DNA from: Rodentibacter ratti
Lineage (GTDB): Bacteria; Pseudomonadota; Gammaproteobacteria; Enterobacterales; Pasteurellaceae
Assembly (NCBI RefSeq): GCF_002000485.1
Contig: NZ_MLAJ01000005.1
Location: forward strand, 75,806 to 139,805
Direction: 5' to 3'
DNA: 64,000 nt
How positions within the stretch are numbered: the first letter of the stretch is position 1; each line of letters starts with the position of its first letter. The translations under genes and the position numbers were made by a program. The notes beneath the pieces were generated by a model. The model worked only from the letters and a program-made list of their open reading frames with translations. It did no database searches and was not told the origin of the DNA. Positions 1-8,674 of the stretch are shown here, piece by piece.

Positions 1-1
1 C

Positions 2-154
2 ACAGTACAGGAAATCGCCGTAAATGGGATTGGACGCGGTGCATTTGGTGATAGCACTTGGCGTATTCAAGGTGAGCATCTCGCTGTGAATGATCTTGTG
101 AAAGTTGTGCGAGTGGAAGGTATCACGCTAATTGTTGAAAAGGTAACAGAATGA
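2..154 (+). CDS. NfeD-like protein, C-terminal fragment (5' end outside window)
   Basis: Fifty codons and a stop are open from the left edge. The residues (GRGAFGDSTWRIQGE ... NDLVKVVRVEGITLIVEK) have the pattern of the OB-fold that closes NfeD/YbbK family membrane proteins, where a W-R-I-x-G/D strand is followed by a V-x-V-V-x-V-x-G-x-T-L-x-V strand. These proteins work with stomatin/SPFH membrane proteins. The stop overlaps the next gene's start as ATGA, so the two are translationally coupled. The start and membrane part lie outside the window, so the assignment rests on the C-terminal domain alone. Confidence 0.6.
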   Translation, partial: TVQEIAVNGIGRGAFGDSTWRIQGEHLAVNDLVKVVRVEGITLIVEKVTE

Positions 155-762
155 ATCATCTTATTATTTTTGCCCATCCTAATTCCAAAGGCAGCTTTGG
201 GCGGGCTGTGGCAGATTGTGTGGCGAAAACCAGCCAAAGCCTTGGTGTGGAAACCCAATTTCGTGATCTCTATACTTTGAATTTTGATCCAATCATCTCT
301 TTTGAAGAACTACAAGCGGTGAATAGCGGCATTATTCCCGAAGAAGTGAAATATGAACATGATCTTATTCGCCAAGCGGATTTAATCACGCTTGTTTATC
401 CCCTTTGGTGGATGGGTTTCCCGGCGATTTTAAAGGGTTATTTGGATCGGGTATTAAGCCATGGATTTGCTTATAAAACCGAAAATGCTGAATCCGTTGG
501 TTTGCTGAAAGGGAAGCAAATGCAACAATTCATCACGCTAGGTAGCAATGTGGAGAAGTATAAAGAATTCGGTATTGATAAATCCCTTGATCATTGCCTC
601 GTGAACGGTTTGTTTAATTACTGCGGTATTGAAAATGTGACCTATGAACTATTTGGCGATCTTCATTTAATTGATGATGCAGCTCGTCATGCAATGCTTG
701 ATATCGTTGAGCAGAAAACACAGGAAAAATTGACCGCACTTTTAAAGGGAAAGAGAGTATGA
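151..762 (+). CDS. Flavodoxin-fold NAD(P)H oxidoreductase
   Basis: A 203-residue protein with the flavodoxin-like fold of the NQO/KefF/MdaB/YwrO group. The N-terminal strand and loop (LIIFAHPNSKGSF) is the FMN phosphate-binding region, and PLWWMGFPAILKGYLDRV near residues 88-105 is the family's second cofactor-contact motif. Such enzymes reduce quinones or other electrophiles with two electrons from NAD(P)H. The gene overlaps its upstream neighbour by 4 bases and the following TorD-like gene by 4 bases, so all three are probably one transcript. The exact substrate cannot be read from the sequence. Confidence 0.8.
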   Translation: MNHLIIFAHPNSKGSFGRAVADCVAKTSQSLGVETQFRDLYTLNFDPIISFEELQAVNSGIIPEEVKYEHDLIRQADLITLVYPLWWMGFPAILKGYLDRVLSHGFAYKTENAESVGLLKGKQMQQFITLGSNVEKYKEFGIDKSLDHCLVNGLFNYCGIENVTYELFGDLHLIDDAARHAMLDIVEQKTQEKLTALLKGKRV

Positions 763-1313
763 GCACAGAAAAACCACTCAATAATTTTTCTTTAATTAGT
801 CGTTTATTTGGCAATTTATTTTATCGTTCCCCAACCGATCCGGTGCTTGCCGGTGTTTTTGATTGGTTGCAACAAAAAGGCTTAAATCAAGTTTGGGCAT
901 TAGATGCGGATAAAGAAAGCCAAGCGGCGTTAGATAATCTCCAGTTAAAAATTGATCTCGCCTTGTTAAATGAAGAATACCAAAAATTGTTTGGTGAGGA
1001 AGGTAAAGTGGCTACGGCGATTTCCGCTTATGATATTGACTTGATGGATTTTATGGCTTTCCGTGATGAACGAGCTATGCCGCAAGTGGAAAGTGCGGAT
1101 CATTTTGCGTTACTTTTACTGACCGCCTCTTGGCTAGAAGATAACGTTGATTCCATTTCTGCCCAGCGAACGCTTTTTGAAGCCTTTCTATTACCTTGCG
1201 CTGCAAAATTTCTCACTCAAGTTGAAACCTACGCTACTTTGCCGTTTTATCGTTCTTTAGCTTATTTAACCCGTGAAATTTTAGCGGCAGTGGCGGATGA
1301 GTTGGAAGAATAA
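759..1313 (+). CDS. TorD/DmsD-like redox-enzyme maturation chaperone
   Basis: A 184-residue, mostly helical protein. The block LNEEYQKLFGEEGKVATAISAYDID near residues 71-95 resembles the L-x-x-E-Y-x-x-L-F ... S-x-Y motif of TorD/DmsD/NarJ-type chaperones, which bind the twin-arginine signal of molybdoenzymes during cofactor loading. No molybdoenzyme is in the window, but the molybdate transport genes start about 2 kb downstream. The start overlaps the oxidoreductase stop as ATGA-type coupling. The last 50 or so bases are copied, in decayed form, in front of the second membrane protein gene at 1848. Family call is moderate; specific partner unknown. Confidence 0.6.
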   Translation: MSTEKPLNNFSLISRLFGNLFYRSPTDPVLAGVFDWLQQKGLNQVWALDADKESQAALDNLQLKIDLALLNEEYQKLFGEEGKVATAISAYDIDLMDFMAFRDERAMPQVESADHFALLLLTASWLEDNVDSISAQRTLFEAFLLPCAAKFLTQVETYATLPFYRSLAYLTREILAAVADELEE

Positions 1314-1315
1314 CG

Positions 1316-1729
1316 ATGACTAAGTGGAAAAAAGTCTTTGCTTTTATACCGCTCTTTCTTTGGACGGTAATGGTTCTATTTTTATATTTCTATATGGTTA
1401 TTGCAAATGGGGATAAGCATGACGGGGAAGCCTATATCGCTTATTTTCTTTTGCTTTTTTACCTGACTTTTCCCTTTGGTTCTTTTGTCTTTGTTGTTTT
1501 TTCCCTCTTCGGTTTTGGTGGCAACAGTTCCTTTAATCCGGTTGTCGCTGGGCTAATGGGCATTGTTGCTATCGGTGCTTTTTATTTCCAATGGTATGTG
1601 CTTTACCCTAAATTACGAAATATCATTTTAAGAAAATGGTTTAAAGAAAATCATTTTATTTTTGATTTTCTTTTCTTTATTGCTATGTTTTACCTCATTT
1701 TATCTATTTTTTTTGGGGTAATTATATAA
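1316..1729 (+). CDS. Small integral membrane protein (copy 1 of a duplicated pair)
   Basis: A 137-residue protein with four or five hydrophobic segments (about residues 8-28, 41-65, 74-95, 115-136) and a basic start MTKWKK. I do not recognise a functional family. It begins 2 bases after the TorD-like stop, so it is in the same transcript. A second, shorter gene at 1848 encodes a clear paralogue: both share FIPLFL, VLFLYF, LTFP and the block MGIVAI...FYFQWYVL.PKL. This copy carries an extra C-terminal hydrophobic hairpin that the other lacks. Confidence 0.6.
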   Translation: MTKWKKVFAFIPLFLWTVMVLFLYFYMVIANGDKHDGEAYIAYFLLLFYLTFPFGSFVFVVFSLFGFGGNSSFNPVVAGLMGIVAIGAFYFQWYVLYPKLRNIILRKWFKENHFIFDFLFFIAMFYLILSIFFGVII

Positions 1730-1796
1730 AAAGTCTCACATGCGAAAAAATTAATCTGTGAATAATACATTATTCATATTACCGAAGCTTATTTTG

Positions 1797-1858
1797 GAAT
1801 ATTTAACCCGATCTCACGGCAATGATAAATGAGTTGGAAAAGTAATAATGGCTAAATG
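1797..1858 (+). repeat. Decayed duplicate of the TorD-like gene 3' end and following start
   Basis: Here ATTTAACCCG, later ATGAGTTGGAA, and then AAATGGAAAAAA match, in order, the DNA around 1264-1330 (ATTTAACCCG, ATGAGTTGGAAGAATAA, AAGTGGAAAAAA). That earlier stretch is the last codons of the TorD-like gene and the start of copy 1. The duplication therefore included the chaperone tail as well as the membrane protein gene. Confidence 0.6.
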
Positions 1859-2180
1859 GAAAAAACTTCTTATTTTTATACCGCTCTTTCTTATGGCTTT
1901 GACGGTTTTATTTTTATATTTTCATTTTATTCTTGCGGAAGAAATAGTGAATCCTGCAGAAGCCCATATTGGTTATTTTCTCGGACTTCTTTGGCTGACT
2001 TTTCCATTAGGTTATCTCGCCCTTGTTATTTTTTCTCTTCTTCTCACCGACTTTTTTGAGCCAATTGCAGTAGAATTAATGGGTATTGTCGCCATTATCA
2101 CTTTTTATTTTCAATGGTATGTGCTTTGCCCGAAGTTATGGCGTTATTTTTGTAAGAAATTAAAACGAAATAAAGAATGA
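1848..2180 (+). CDS. Small integral membrane protein (copy 2 of a duplicated pair)
   Basis: A 110-residue paralogue of the gene at 1316, with three hydrophobic segments and a basic tail KKLKRNKE. It keeps FIPLFL, VLFLYF, LTFPLG and LMGIVAI...FYFQWYVLCPKL, but the middle region has diverged and the final hydrophobic hairpin is missing. Function is not recognised. The DNA just upstream (1797-1847) resembles the last codons of the TorD-like gene that precede copy 1, which shows how the copy arose. Confidence 0.55.
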   Translation: MAKWKKLLIFIPLFLMALTVLFLYFHFILAEEIVNPAEAHIGYFLGLLWLTFPLGYLALVIFSLLLTDFFEPIAVELMGIVAIITFYFQWYVLCPKLWRYFCKKLKRNKE

Positions 2181-2283
2181 TTGTTTAAGAAATATTCAAT
2201 TACACTGAAAATGCTTTGTTTTGCTTTGCTTTGTAAACTTGCCAAAGTTTCTTTATTTATACTATCAATTAAGTGGGGGCATT

Positions 2284-2364
2284 ATGAGTAGCTCGCTTGC
2301 AGGCACGTCGTTGGATGAATTAAGAACCTATTTTGATTCGCTTCCTGATAATGAAGAAAACTAA
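2284..2364 (+). CDS. Possible 26-residue small protein
   Basis: A short frame begins ATG five bases after a purine-rich AGTGGGGG and encodes an acidic peptide (MSSSLAGTSLDELRTYFDSL, then PDNEEN). It ends 8 bases before a good terminator hairpin. The strong ribosome-binding site and tidy terminator suggest translation; nothing in the peptide reveals a function. It could also be the remains of a larger gene. No similarity search was possible. Confidence 0.35.
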   Translation: MSSSLAGTSLDELRTYFDSLPDNEEN

Positions 2365-2371
2365 AAAAACA

Positions 2372-2398
2372 AACGGCTGATATTCAGCCGTTTTTTCT
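2372..2398. terminator. Bidirectional terminator between small ORF and modE
   Basis: AACGGCTGA and TCAGCCGTT form a 9-bp stem with a 3-base loop. A T-run follows on the plus strand and an A-run precedes it (T-run on the minus strand). It serves both the plus-strand genes and modE. Confidence 0.8.
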
Positions 2399-2408
2399 TA
2401 TCAAAAAT

Positions 2409-3176
2409 TTATTCTAATGTCGCCAAAATAATTTGTTCCGGATCGATATGCAACCAAATTTGTTGATTAATTTGCCATTGATCCGGTTGGGTAATTGCCG
2501 CACAAAATTCTATTTTCGTGCCATCAAAAACTAAAATAGCTTCTTCCTCATTGATTGATTTGATGCTCACGGGAAATTGATTTGTCTGCTTTTCCAAAGG
2601 CTGTTTCGTCATCTTCACCCAAGGTGCTTTAAACATCAGCATCACTTCTTTTTCTGTCATTAATTTCAAACGTGAGGCACTTTTTGTGGTAATGGAGACT
2701 TGTAGGGGCATAGGCAACCCTTCTATGTTCACATCAACAATACAACGGGAATCCATCATTCGTTGGCATGCCACTTTACCGAAGAATTGATTGCGTGCAC
2801 TGCTTTGTAACGAAAAGCGTGCGGTGGCGGTAAGCAGGCTATCGAGCGGCACGGATTCATCTTGTAAAATTTTGAAGGCATGATCTTGGGTTTTCTCTAA
2901 GAGATCATAAAGTTGGAGTAAGCGTTTGGCATAGTGGGTTAAAATCGTACCGCCCCCATTTTTTCCGCCGGTATTGCGTTCCAGCAAAGGGCAAGGGCTG
3001 AGCTTATTCATCGCTTCGAGGTGATCCCAGGCACTTTTGTAGCTAACTTTGGCATTTTTTGCCGCTTGATTAATCGAACCGCATTGTTCAATTTCTTTGA
3101 GTAAGCGAACCCGTTTGGGATCAATAAAGAGCATTTGTTGAAGTTTTATGCTGAGTAAAATTTCAGTATTTTTCAT
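2409..3176 (-). CDS. modE: ModE, molybdate-responsive transcriptional regulator
   Basis: A 255-residue regulator with an N-terminal winged helix (FIDPKRVRLLKEIEQCGSIN, then QAAKNAKVSYKSAWDHLEAM) and the ModE signature LERNTGGKNGGGTILT around residues 73-88. The C-terminal half has two Mop/TOBE-like molybdate-binding segments (SARNQFFGKVACQRMMDSRC and a later VSITTKSASRLKL). ModE with bound molybdate represses modABC. An in-frame ATG lies six codons upstream at 3194, but MKNTEILLSIKL at 3176 is the likelier start. It is divergent from modA across a clear operator. Confidence 0.93.
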   Translation of the reverse strand: MKNTEILLSIKLQQMLFIDPKRVRLLKEIEQCGSINQAAKNAKVSYKSAWDHLEAMNKLSPCPLLERNTGGKNGGGTILTHYAKRLLQLYDLLEKTQDHAFKILQDESVPLDSLLTATARFSLQSSARNQFFGKVACQRMMDSRCIVDVNIEGLPMPLQVSITTKSASRLKLMTEKEVMLMFKAPWVKMTKQPLEKQTNQFPVSIKSINEEEAILVFDGTKIEFCAAITQPDQWQINQQIWLHIDPEQIILATLE

Positions 3177-3254
3177 GGGGATTCCTTTCATCACAATAGA
3201 GCGTTATATATTTTATGATAAAACCCTATTTTGACGTATCGCTATTTTTTATTT

Positions 3255-3278
3255 CGATATATAATCAAGTAAATAACG
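3255..3278 (+). promoter_or_regulatory. ModE operator upstream of modA
   Basis: A 24-base element begins CGATATATA and ends AAATAACG. Its ends and spacing match the E. coli modA operator (CGTTATAT ... ACATAACG, 24 bases). It lies 19 bases before the modA start. A related half-site, CGTTATATA at 3203-3211, lies near modE and may help autoregulation. Confidence 0.8.
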
Positions 3279-3297
3279 TTATTCGGCACAGGAGAAA

Positions 3298-4065
3298 ATG
3301 ATGAAAAAATTAGCTAAAATTTCAACCGCACTTTTTATTGTCGGCTTAGGCGTCTCTTTGGCGAGTTCGGCGAAAGTCACCGTGTTTGCAGCAGCTTCAA
3401 TGACCGATGCTTTACAGCAGATCGCAACAGACTATGCGAAACAAAATCCTAAAAATAAGGTGGTGTTTTCTTTTGCGTCTTCTTCAACTTTGGCAAAACA
3501 AGTGGAAGAGGGCGCACCGGCGGATATTTTTGTTTCAGCCAGTAATAAATGGATGAAATATCTTTTTGAGAAAAATTTAACGGTAAAAGAAACGGAAAAA
3601 ACCTTGGCGGGAAATGAATTAGTGTTAATTGCCCCGGTAAAAAGTGCGGTGGATTCTGTGGATATTGCCAAAGGTGAGTGGATCGATGTTTTAAAAGACG
3701 GTTATTTATCGGTGGGCGATCCGGCTCATGTACCCGCTGGGCAATATGCAGAAGAAGCCTTAAGCAAACTGAATTTATGGCATAAAGTGAAAGATCGTTT
3801 AGCACGTGCCAAAGATGTGCGTGGGGCATTAGCTTTGGTGGAACGGGCTGAAACGCCTTATGGTATTGTGTATAGCACGGATGCCAAAGTGAGCCAAAAA
3901 GTGAAAACCGTGGGCGTATTTCCTGCAGAGAGTTATAAACCTATCGCTTATCCAATAGCGATTTTGAAAGATCACGATAATGCGGATTCCCGTGATTTCT
4001 TAAAATATCTTGATTCTGATGAGGCGAAAAAAGTGATTGAAAGTTACGGCTTTTCCGTGAAATAA
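3298..4065 (+). CDS. modA: ModA, periplasmic molybdate-binding protein
   Basis: A 255-residue precursor with a Sec signal peptide (two lysines, then a hydrophobic stretch ending near SLASSA). The mature part starts KVTVFAAASMTDAL, the oxyanion-binding motif of ModA, with FASSSTLAKQ and GAPADIFVSAS as further ligand loops and GDPAHVPAGQYAEEAL as the domain-crossing segment. It delivers molybdate or tungstate to ModBC. GGAG precedes the start. It is first in modABC, directly behind the ModE operator. Confidence 0.95.
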   Translation: MMKKLAKISTALFIVGLGVSLASSAKVTVFAAASMTDALQQIATDYAKQNPKNKVVFSFASSSTLAKQVEEGAPADIFVSASNKWMKYLFEKNLTVKETEKTLAGNELVLIAPVKSAVDSVDIAKGEWIDVLKDGYLSVGDPAHVPAGQYAEEALSKLNLWHKVKDRLARAKDVRGALALVERAETPYGIVYSTDAKVSQKVKTVGVFPAESYKPIAYPIAILKDHDNADSRDFLKYLDSDEAKKVIESYGFSVK

Positions 4066-4077
4066 ATCTAATGAAAG

Positions 4078-4101
4078 AAAGGGCAAGGTTTTGCCCTTTT
4101 T
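4078..4101 (+). terminator. Intra-operon hairpin between modA and modB
   Basis: AAAGGGCAA pairs with TTGCCCTTT around a 4-base loop, followed by TTTTTG. It looks like a partial terminator that would lower modBC transcripts relative to the periplasmic binding protein, as is common in ABC operons. Confidence 0.65.
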
Positions 4102-4157
4102 GTTAAAATCCGATACATCTTTAAGCAAAATATCAAAATGTGATAAGGAAATACAGT

Positions 4158-4886
4158 TTGCTCACTCAGTTTCTTTCCCTATTTAATCTCAGTCCCTTAG
4201 AAAGCGATGCCATTCGCCTGAGTTTAAGTGTGGCGTTTAATGCCATGCTTTGGAGCTTGCCCTTGGCGATCTTTGTGGCGTGGCTTTTGGCTCGTAAACA
4301 TTTTTATGGTAAATCCTTGGTGAGTGGCATTATTCATTTGCCTTTAGTATTGCCGCCTGTTGTGATTGGCTATTTATTGCTGGTGGCGATGGGGAGAAAC
4401 GGGTTTATCGGAGAGTATCTCTATCAATGGTTTGGCGTGTCTTTTGGGTTTAGTTGGAAAGGAGCGGTGCTTGCTTCGGCAGTGGTGGCTTTTCCTTTAG
4501 TGGTGCGGGCGATTCGCCTTTCCCTTGAAAGTATTGATATTAGGCTTGAACAGGCTGCACAAACTTTGGGTGCTTCGCCATGGCGTGTGTTTTTTACGAT
4601 CACCTTTCCTCTTTCTCTGCCAGGCGTATTAGCCGGATTGATATTAGGCTTTGCCCGTTCATTAGGGGAGTTTGGTGCAACCATTACTTTTGTTTCCAAT
4701 ATTGCCGGAGAAACCCAAACTATTCCCCTTGCGATGTACTCTTTCATTCAAACACCGGGTGCAGAGGCGCAAACCGCACGTTTATGCCTATTTGCGATTA
4801 TCCTTTCATTCATTTCATTGCTTGCCTCGGAATGGCTGGCTAAACGTATGCAGAAACAATTAGGGCAAAGCAATGTTGCAAATTAA
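4158..4886 (+). CDS. modB: ModB, molybdate ABC transporter permease
   Basis: An inner-membrane permease with about five membrane segments and the ABC inner-membrane EAA loop ([21 protein letters not shown]), plus [20 protein letters not shown] typical of ModB. I place the start at TTG 4158 because AAGGA ends 8 bases before it, giving about 242 residues. A GTG at 4140 is in frame but has no ribosome-binding site. The stop lies inside the start of modC (14-base overlap), which implies coupled translation. Confidence 0.9.
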   Translation: MLTQFLSLFNLSPLESDAIRLSLSVAFNAMLWSLPLAIFVAWLLARKHFYGKSLVSGIIHLPLVLPPVVIGYLLLVAMGRNGFIGEYLYQWFGVSFGFSWKGAVLASAVVAFPLVVRAIRLSLESIDIRLEQAAQTLGASPWRVFFTITFPLSLPGVLAGLILGFARSLGEFGATITFVSNIAGETQTIPLAMYSFIQTPGAEAQTARLCLFAIILSFISLLASEWLAKRMQKQLGQSNVAN

Positions 4887-5928
4887 TATAAAAAAACAAC
4901 TAGGAAAATTAGCGTTGGAGGCAAATCTGCAGCTTCCCGTTCAAGGCGTGACGGCTATTTTCGGGTTGTCCGGTGCGGGGAAAACCGCTTTAATTAATTT
5001 AGTGAGCGGACTCACTCAACCTGATGAGGGATTTATCCGATTAAATGACCGCACTTTGGTTGATACTGAAACACAACAAAATGTCCCTATTCATTTGCGT
5101 AAAATCGGTTATGTGTTTCAAGATGCCCGACTATTTCCTCATTACACGGTGAAAGGCAATTTATGTTATGGTGCACAAAATGTGGCAAAAGAGGAGTTTG
5201 ATTATATTGTCGAATTACTTGGTATTAGTCATTTGTTGAAACGTTACTCGCTCACCCTTTCCGGAGGGGAAAAACAGCGTGTTGCCATTGGACGTGCATT
5301 ACTCACCGATCCGGAAATGTTATTGATGGATGAACCCCTTTCAGCCTTAGATTTACCACGTAAACGGGAATTAATGCACTATTTGGAACGGCTGTCTCAA
5401 GAAATTAATATTCCTATTTTGTATGTCACACACAGTTTAGATGAATTATTACGCCTCGCCGATCGGGTGGTATTAATGGAAAATGGGAAAGTCAGAGCCT
5501 GTGATTCGCTGGAGCGAATTTGGAACAGTACGATTTTCGCTCCTTGGAAAGAGAAAAGTGAGCAGAGTAGTGTTTTAGCCTTACCCGTGCATTTGCATCA
5601 TCCGCCTTATAAAATGACCGCACTTTCCTTGGGAGAACAATTACTTTGGATTCATCAAGTGAATGCGACGGTAGGGGAGCTTGTACGCATTTGTATTTAT
5701 AGTTCGGATGTGTCAATTGCATTGCAAAAGCCACAGCAAACCAGTATTCGCAATATTTTACGTGGTCAAATTGCACAAATTGATATACAGGATTCTCGTG
5801 TGGATATTGCGGTATTAATCGAAGGACATAAAATTTGGGCAAGTATCAGCAAATGGGCGCAAAATGAATTACGCTTTACGGTCGGTATGAATGTTTATCT
5901 ACAAATTAAAGCGGTCTCTGTTGTTTGA
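4873..5928 (+). CDS. modC: ModC, molybdate ABC transporter ATPase
   Basis: A 351-residue ATPase: Walker [11 protein letters not shown] near residues 31-40, Q-loop [12 protein letters not shown], signature [18 protein letters not shown], Walker [12 protein letters not shown], and the H-loop in LYVTHSLDE. After residue 280 comes a Mop-type TOBE domain ([20 protein letters not shown]), which binds molybdate in this family. Length matches E. coli ModC. The start overlaps modB. Together with ModA and ModB it imports molybdate for molybdopterin enzymes. Confidence 0.95.
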   Translation: MLQINIKKQLGKLALEANLQLPVQGVTAIFGLSGAGKTALINLVSGLTQPDEGFIRLNDRTLVDTETQQNVPIHLRKIGYVFQDARLFPHYTVKGNLCYGAQNVAKEEFDYIVELLGISHLLKRYSLTLSGGEKQRVAIGRALLTDPEMLLMDEPLSALDLPRKRELMHYLERLSQEINIPILYVTHSLDELLRLADRVVLMENGKVRACDSLERIWNSTIFAPWKEKSEQSSVLALPVHLHHPPYKMTALSLGEQLLWIHQVNATVGELVRICIYSSDVSIALQKPQQTSIRNILRGQIAQIDIQDSRVDIAVLIEGHKIWASISKWAQNELRFTVGMNVYLQIKAVSVV

Positions 5929-6027
5929 AATGATATTCCATAAAAGTATAAGCTATAACAAAAAACGATTAGATCTTTTATAAGGAAGTCTATCTAATAT
6001 CGCCATCTGAATTTATAGGAGATTAAT

Positions 6028-7356
6028 ATGCTATTTCTTACTTTAGCCATTTTTGCACTGATTCTTGTGCTGTTAGGCTATCTTTATAAAAAAACACAAA
6101 AATTGGGTCAAACGGTTTTTGTCGGTTTAGTACTGGGTTTAGGCTTGGGGGCGTTGCTCCAAAATGTGGGTGATGAAGGGACGATTAAAACCGCATTAGA
6201 TTGGATTAATCTTGTGGGTGGCGGCTATGTTCGTTTATTACAAATGATCGTGATGCCACTCGTCTTTGTTTCAATTTTATCGGCAATTACGCGTCTCAAT
6301 GAGGCTCGCTCTTTAGGCAAAATCAGCTTCAGTGTGCTTTCCGTATTGCTTGTTACCACCGCAATTGCCGCTTTTATCGGAATCATTATGGTTCAACTAT
6401 TCGGTTTAACGGCGGAAGGTTTGGTTGCCGGTGAACGTGAACTTGCCGCTCAAACCCGAGTATTGGGTCGTGCAGATCAAATTAATGCATTAAGTGTGCC
6501 GGCAATGCTGCTTTCTTTCATTCCAAAGAATCCTTTTGCCGAATTAACGGGGGCAAATCCAACTTCAATTATTAGTGTGGTGATTTTCTCGGCATTTTTA
6601 GGCGTAGCGGCATTGAGTTTGCGTAAAGAAAATCAGGAACTGGGTGATCGCATTGCACAAGGTGTGGAAACGCTCAATAAATTAGTGGCACGTTTAGTGC
6701 GTTTTGTCATTCGTTTAACGCCTTATGGGGTGTTTGCCTTAATGATAAAAATGGCAGCCACTTCAAAATGGGCGGATATTCTGAATCTAGGCAGTTTCAT
6801 TGTGGCTTCCTATATTGCTATTCTCTTGATGTTTATTGTGCATGGCGTACTACTTTTATTGTCCGGTATCAGCCCGATTCAATATTATAAAAAAGTGATG
6901 CCAACCCTCGCTTTCGCCTTTAGCTCTCGTTCAAGTGCTGCGACGATCCCATTAAATATCGAAACGCAAACAGACAAACTGGGTAATAATCCGGCTATTG
7001 CGAATTTCTCCGCTACCTTTGGTGCGACAATCGGACAAAATGGTTGTGCGGGGATTTATCCTGCGATGTTAGCAGTGATGATTGCGCCAACGGTCGGTAT
7101 CGATCCTTTTAGCATGAGTTATATTGCAACCCTTGTTTTAGTGGTAGCGATTTCTTCTTTTGGTATTGCCGGTGTCGGTGGTGGGGCAACCTTTGCGGCG
7201 ATCGTGGTGCTTTCCACTTTAGGCTTACCCCTTGAATTAGTCGGTTTATTGATCTCAATCGAACCACTTATTGATATGGGACGTACCGCATTAAATGTAA
7301 ATGGTGCAATGACAGCAGGAACATTAAGCAGTAAATGGTTGAAATTAAAAGAATAA
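6028..7356 (+). CDS. tcyP: Dicarboxylate/amino acid:cation symporter, probable L-cystine transporter TcyP
   Basis: A 442-residue protein of the DAACS (glutamate transporter fold) family. The HP1 re-entrant loop AFAFSSRSSAATIPLNIE and the FSATFGATIGQNGCAGIYPAM segment are the substrate and cation site. The Ser-rich SSRSSAAT combined with IPLNIETQTDKLG is more like TcyP/YdjN cystine carriers than GltP. GGAG precedes the start at short spacing. The gene stands alone between modC and two terminators. The family is certain; cystine as substrate is inferred from that resemblance. Confidence 0.82.
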   Translation: MLFLTLAIFALILVLLGYLYKKTQKLGQTVFVGLVLGLGLGALLQNVGDEGTIKTALDWINLVGGGYVRLLQMIVMPLVFVSILSAITRLNEARSLGKISFSVLSVLLVTTAIAAFIGIIMVQLFGLTAEGLVAGERELAAQTRVLGRADQINALSVPAMLLSFIPKNPFAELTGANPTSIISVVIFSAFLGVAALSLRKENQELGDRIAQGVETLNKLVARLVRFVIRLTPYGVFALMIKMAATSKWADILNLGSFIVASYIAILLMFIVHGVLLLLSGISPIQYYKKVMPTLAFAFSSRSSAATIPLNIETQTDKLGNNPAIANFSATFGATIGQNGCAGIYPAMLAVMIAPTVGIDPFSMSYIATLVLVVAISSFGIAGVGGGATFAAIVVLSTLGLPLELVGLLISIEPLIDMGRTALNVNGAMTAGTLSSKWLKLKE

Positions 7357-7419
7357 ATAATTTGCCCGATATAGGGTAAGCACGACACAAAGATGATTTT
7401 ACATTCCGTTTAAATCATC

Positions 7420-7449
7420 AAGTGCGGTCAAAAACTACCGCACTTTTAT
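7420..7449 (+). terminator. Inverted USS pair downstream of tcyP
   Basis: AAGTGCGGT and ACCGCACTT, eight bases apart, form a stem followed by TTT. It combines two DNA uptake signals with a terminator for tcyP. Confidence 0.7.
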
Positions 7450-7462
7450 CACAAGCAAAATG

Positions 7463-7491
7463 AAAAAGCCCGCAAAGTGCGGGCTTTTTTA
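7463..7491. terminator. Bidirectional terminator between tcyP and dnaJ
   Basis: AAAAAGCCCGCA and TGCGGGCTTTTTT form a 12-bp stem with a 3-base loop, with a T-run on both strands. It ends dnaJ transcripts and backs up the tcyP terminator. Confidence 0.85.
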
Positions 7492-7500
7492 CTCAAGTTT

Positions 7501-8652
7501 TTATTTATCGGATTTACCGAGATTATCAAAGAATTTCTTCACGCCATCTAAAAAGCCGGAGGATTTAGGACTATGTTTGCTTAATCCTTTGCCTTGCAGA
7601 CTTTCTTCAAGTTCTTTCAGTAATTCTTTTTGTTTACTGTTTAAATTCACTGGCGTTTCCACCACAATACGGCAGATTAAATCGCCCGCATAACTGCTAC
7701 GGTTAGAAGTGACGCCTTTGCCACGCATTCGGAATAATTTACCGGTTTGGGTTTCAGCAGGGATTTTGAGTTTTACCCGACCATCTAAAGTGGGTACTTC
7801 AATCTCACCGCCTAATGCCGCAGTAGCAAAGCTAATTGGTACTTCACAATAAAGGTTGTTGCCATCACGTTCAAAGATATGATGTTCTTTTACGTGAATA
7901 ACAACATAAAGATCGCCTGCCGGCGCACCGTTTTCACCGGCTGCCCCTTTACCGCTTAAGCGAAGTTGGTTACCGGTATCCACTCCTGCCGGAATTTTAA
8001 CTGAAAGGCTTTCTTTTTTATGAACGCGACCGTCTCCGTGGCAGACGTGACAAGGTTTTTCAATTTTCTTACCGGAGCCGTGACAGGTCGGGCAAATACT
8101 TTCAGATACAAAGAAACCTTGTTGGCGGCGAACGCGGCCTGCTCCATGACAGGTTGGACAGGTTTCAACTTTTGAGCCTTTTTCAGCGCCTGTACCGTCA
8201 CAATTATCACAATGTACGAGAGTGTTAATTTGGATATCTTTGGTTGTTCCTTTTACGGCTTCTTCTAAGCTGATTTCAAGATCATAGCGTAAATCTTCAC
8301 CACGTACGACACGCTGACGGCTGCGACCGCCACCACCAAAGATATCGCCAAAAATATCGCCAAACATATCACCGAAATCGGCACCGCCAAAACCGCCACC
8401 GAATCCACCGCCACCAAAACCGCCTTGTTCAAAGGCTGCATGGCCGTATTGATCGTAAGCAGCACGTTTCTCTTTATCACCTAAAACTTCATAAGCTTCT
8501 TGAATTTCTTTGAATTTTTCTTCTTTGGCTTTATCACCCTTCGTTCTATCAGGATGATATTGCATAGCGAGTTTTTTATATGCACGCTTAATTTCTTTTT
8601 CGTCTGCACCTTTTGAGATGCCGAGAAGTTCGTAATAGTCTTGTTTTGCCAT
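7501..8652 (-). CDS. dnaJ: DnaJ, Hsp40 co-chaperone
   Basis: A 383-residue co-chaperone that stimulates DnaK ATPase and hands over unfolded clients. The J domain starts [12 protein letters not shown] and carries HPD in [10 protein letters not shown] Gly/Phe-rich linker ([20 protein letters not shown]) is followed by four zinc-finger CxxCxGxG repeats ([32 protein letters not shown]). An in-frame start 14 codons upstream would add [14 protein letters not shown], derived from a repeat element, so MAKQDYY is preferred. It lies downstream of dnaK but is separated by a repeat and a terminator, unlike the tight dnaKJ operon elsewhere. Confidence 0.96.
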   Translation of the reverse strand: MAKQDYYELLGISKGADEKEIKRAYKKLAMQYHPDRTKGDKAKEEKFKEIQEAYEVLGDKEKRAAYDQYGHAAFEQGGFGGGGFGGGFGGADFGDMFGDIFGDIFGGGGRSRQRVVRGEDLRYDLEISLEEAVKGTTKDIQINTLVHCDNCDGTGAEKGSKVETCPTCHGAGRVRRQQGFFVSESICPTCHGSGKKIEKPCHVCHGDGRVHKKESLSVKIPAGVDTGNQLRLSGKGAAGENGAPAGDLYVVIHVKEHHIFERDGNNLYCEVPISFATAALGGEIEVPTLDGRVKLKIPAETQTGKLFRMRGKGVTSNRSSYAGDLICRIVVETPVNLNSKQKELLKELEESLQGKGLSKHSPKSSGFLDGVKKFFDNLGKSDK

Positions 8653-8674
8653 TAGGTTTTTCCATTTTATTGTC

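Noticed and set aside
2211-2240. Short TGCTTTG-like tandem repeat as a phase-variable tract
   Set aside because: Only three imperfect units, and not inside or just before a convincing start.
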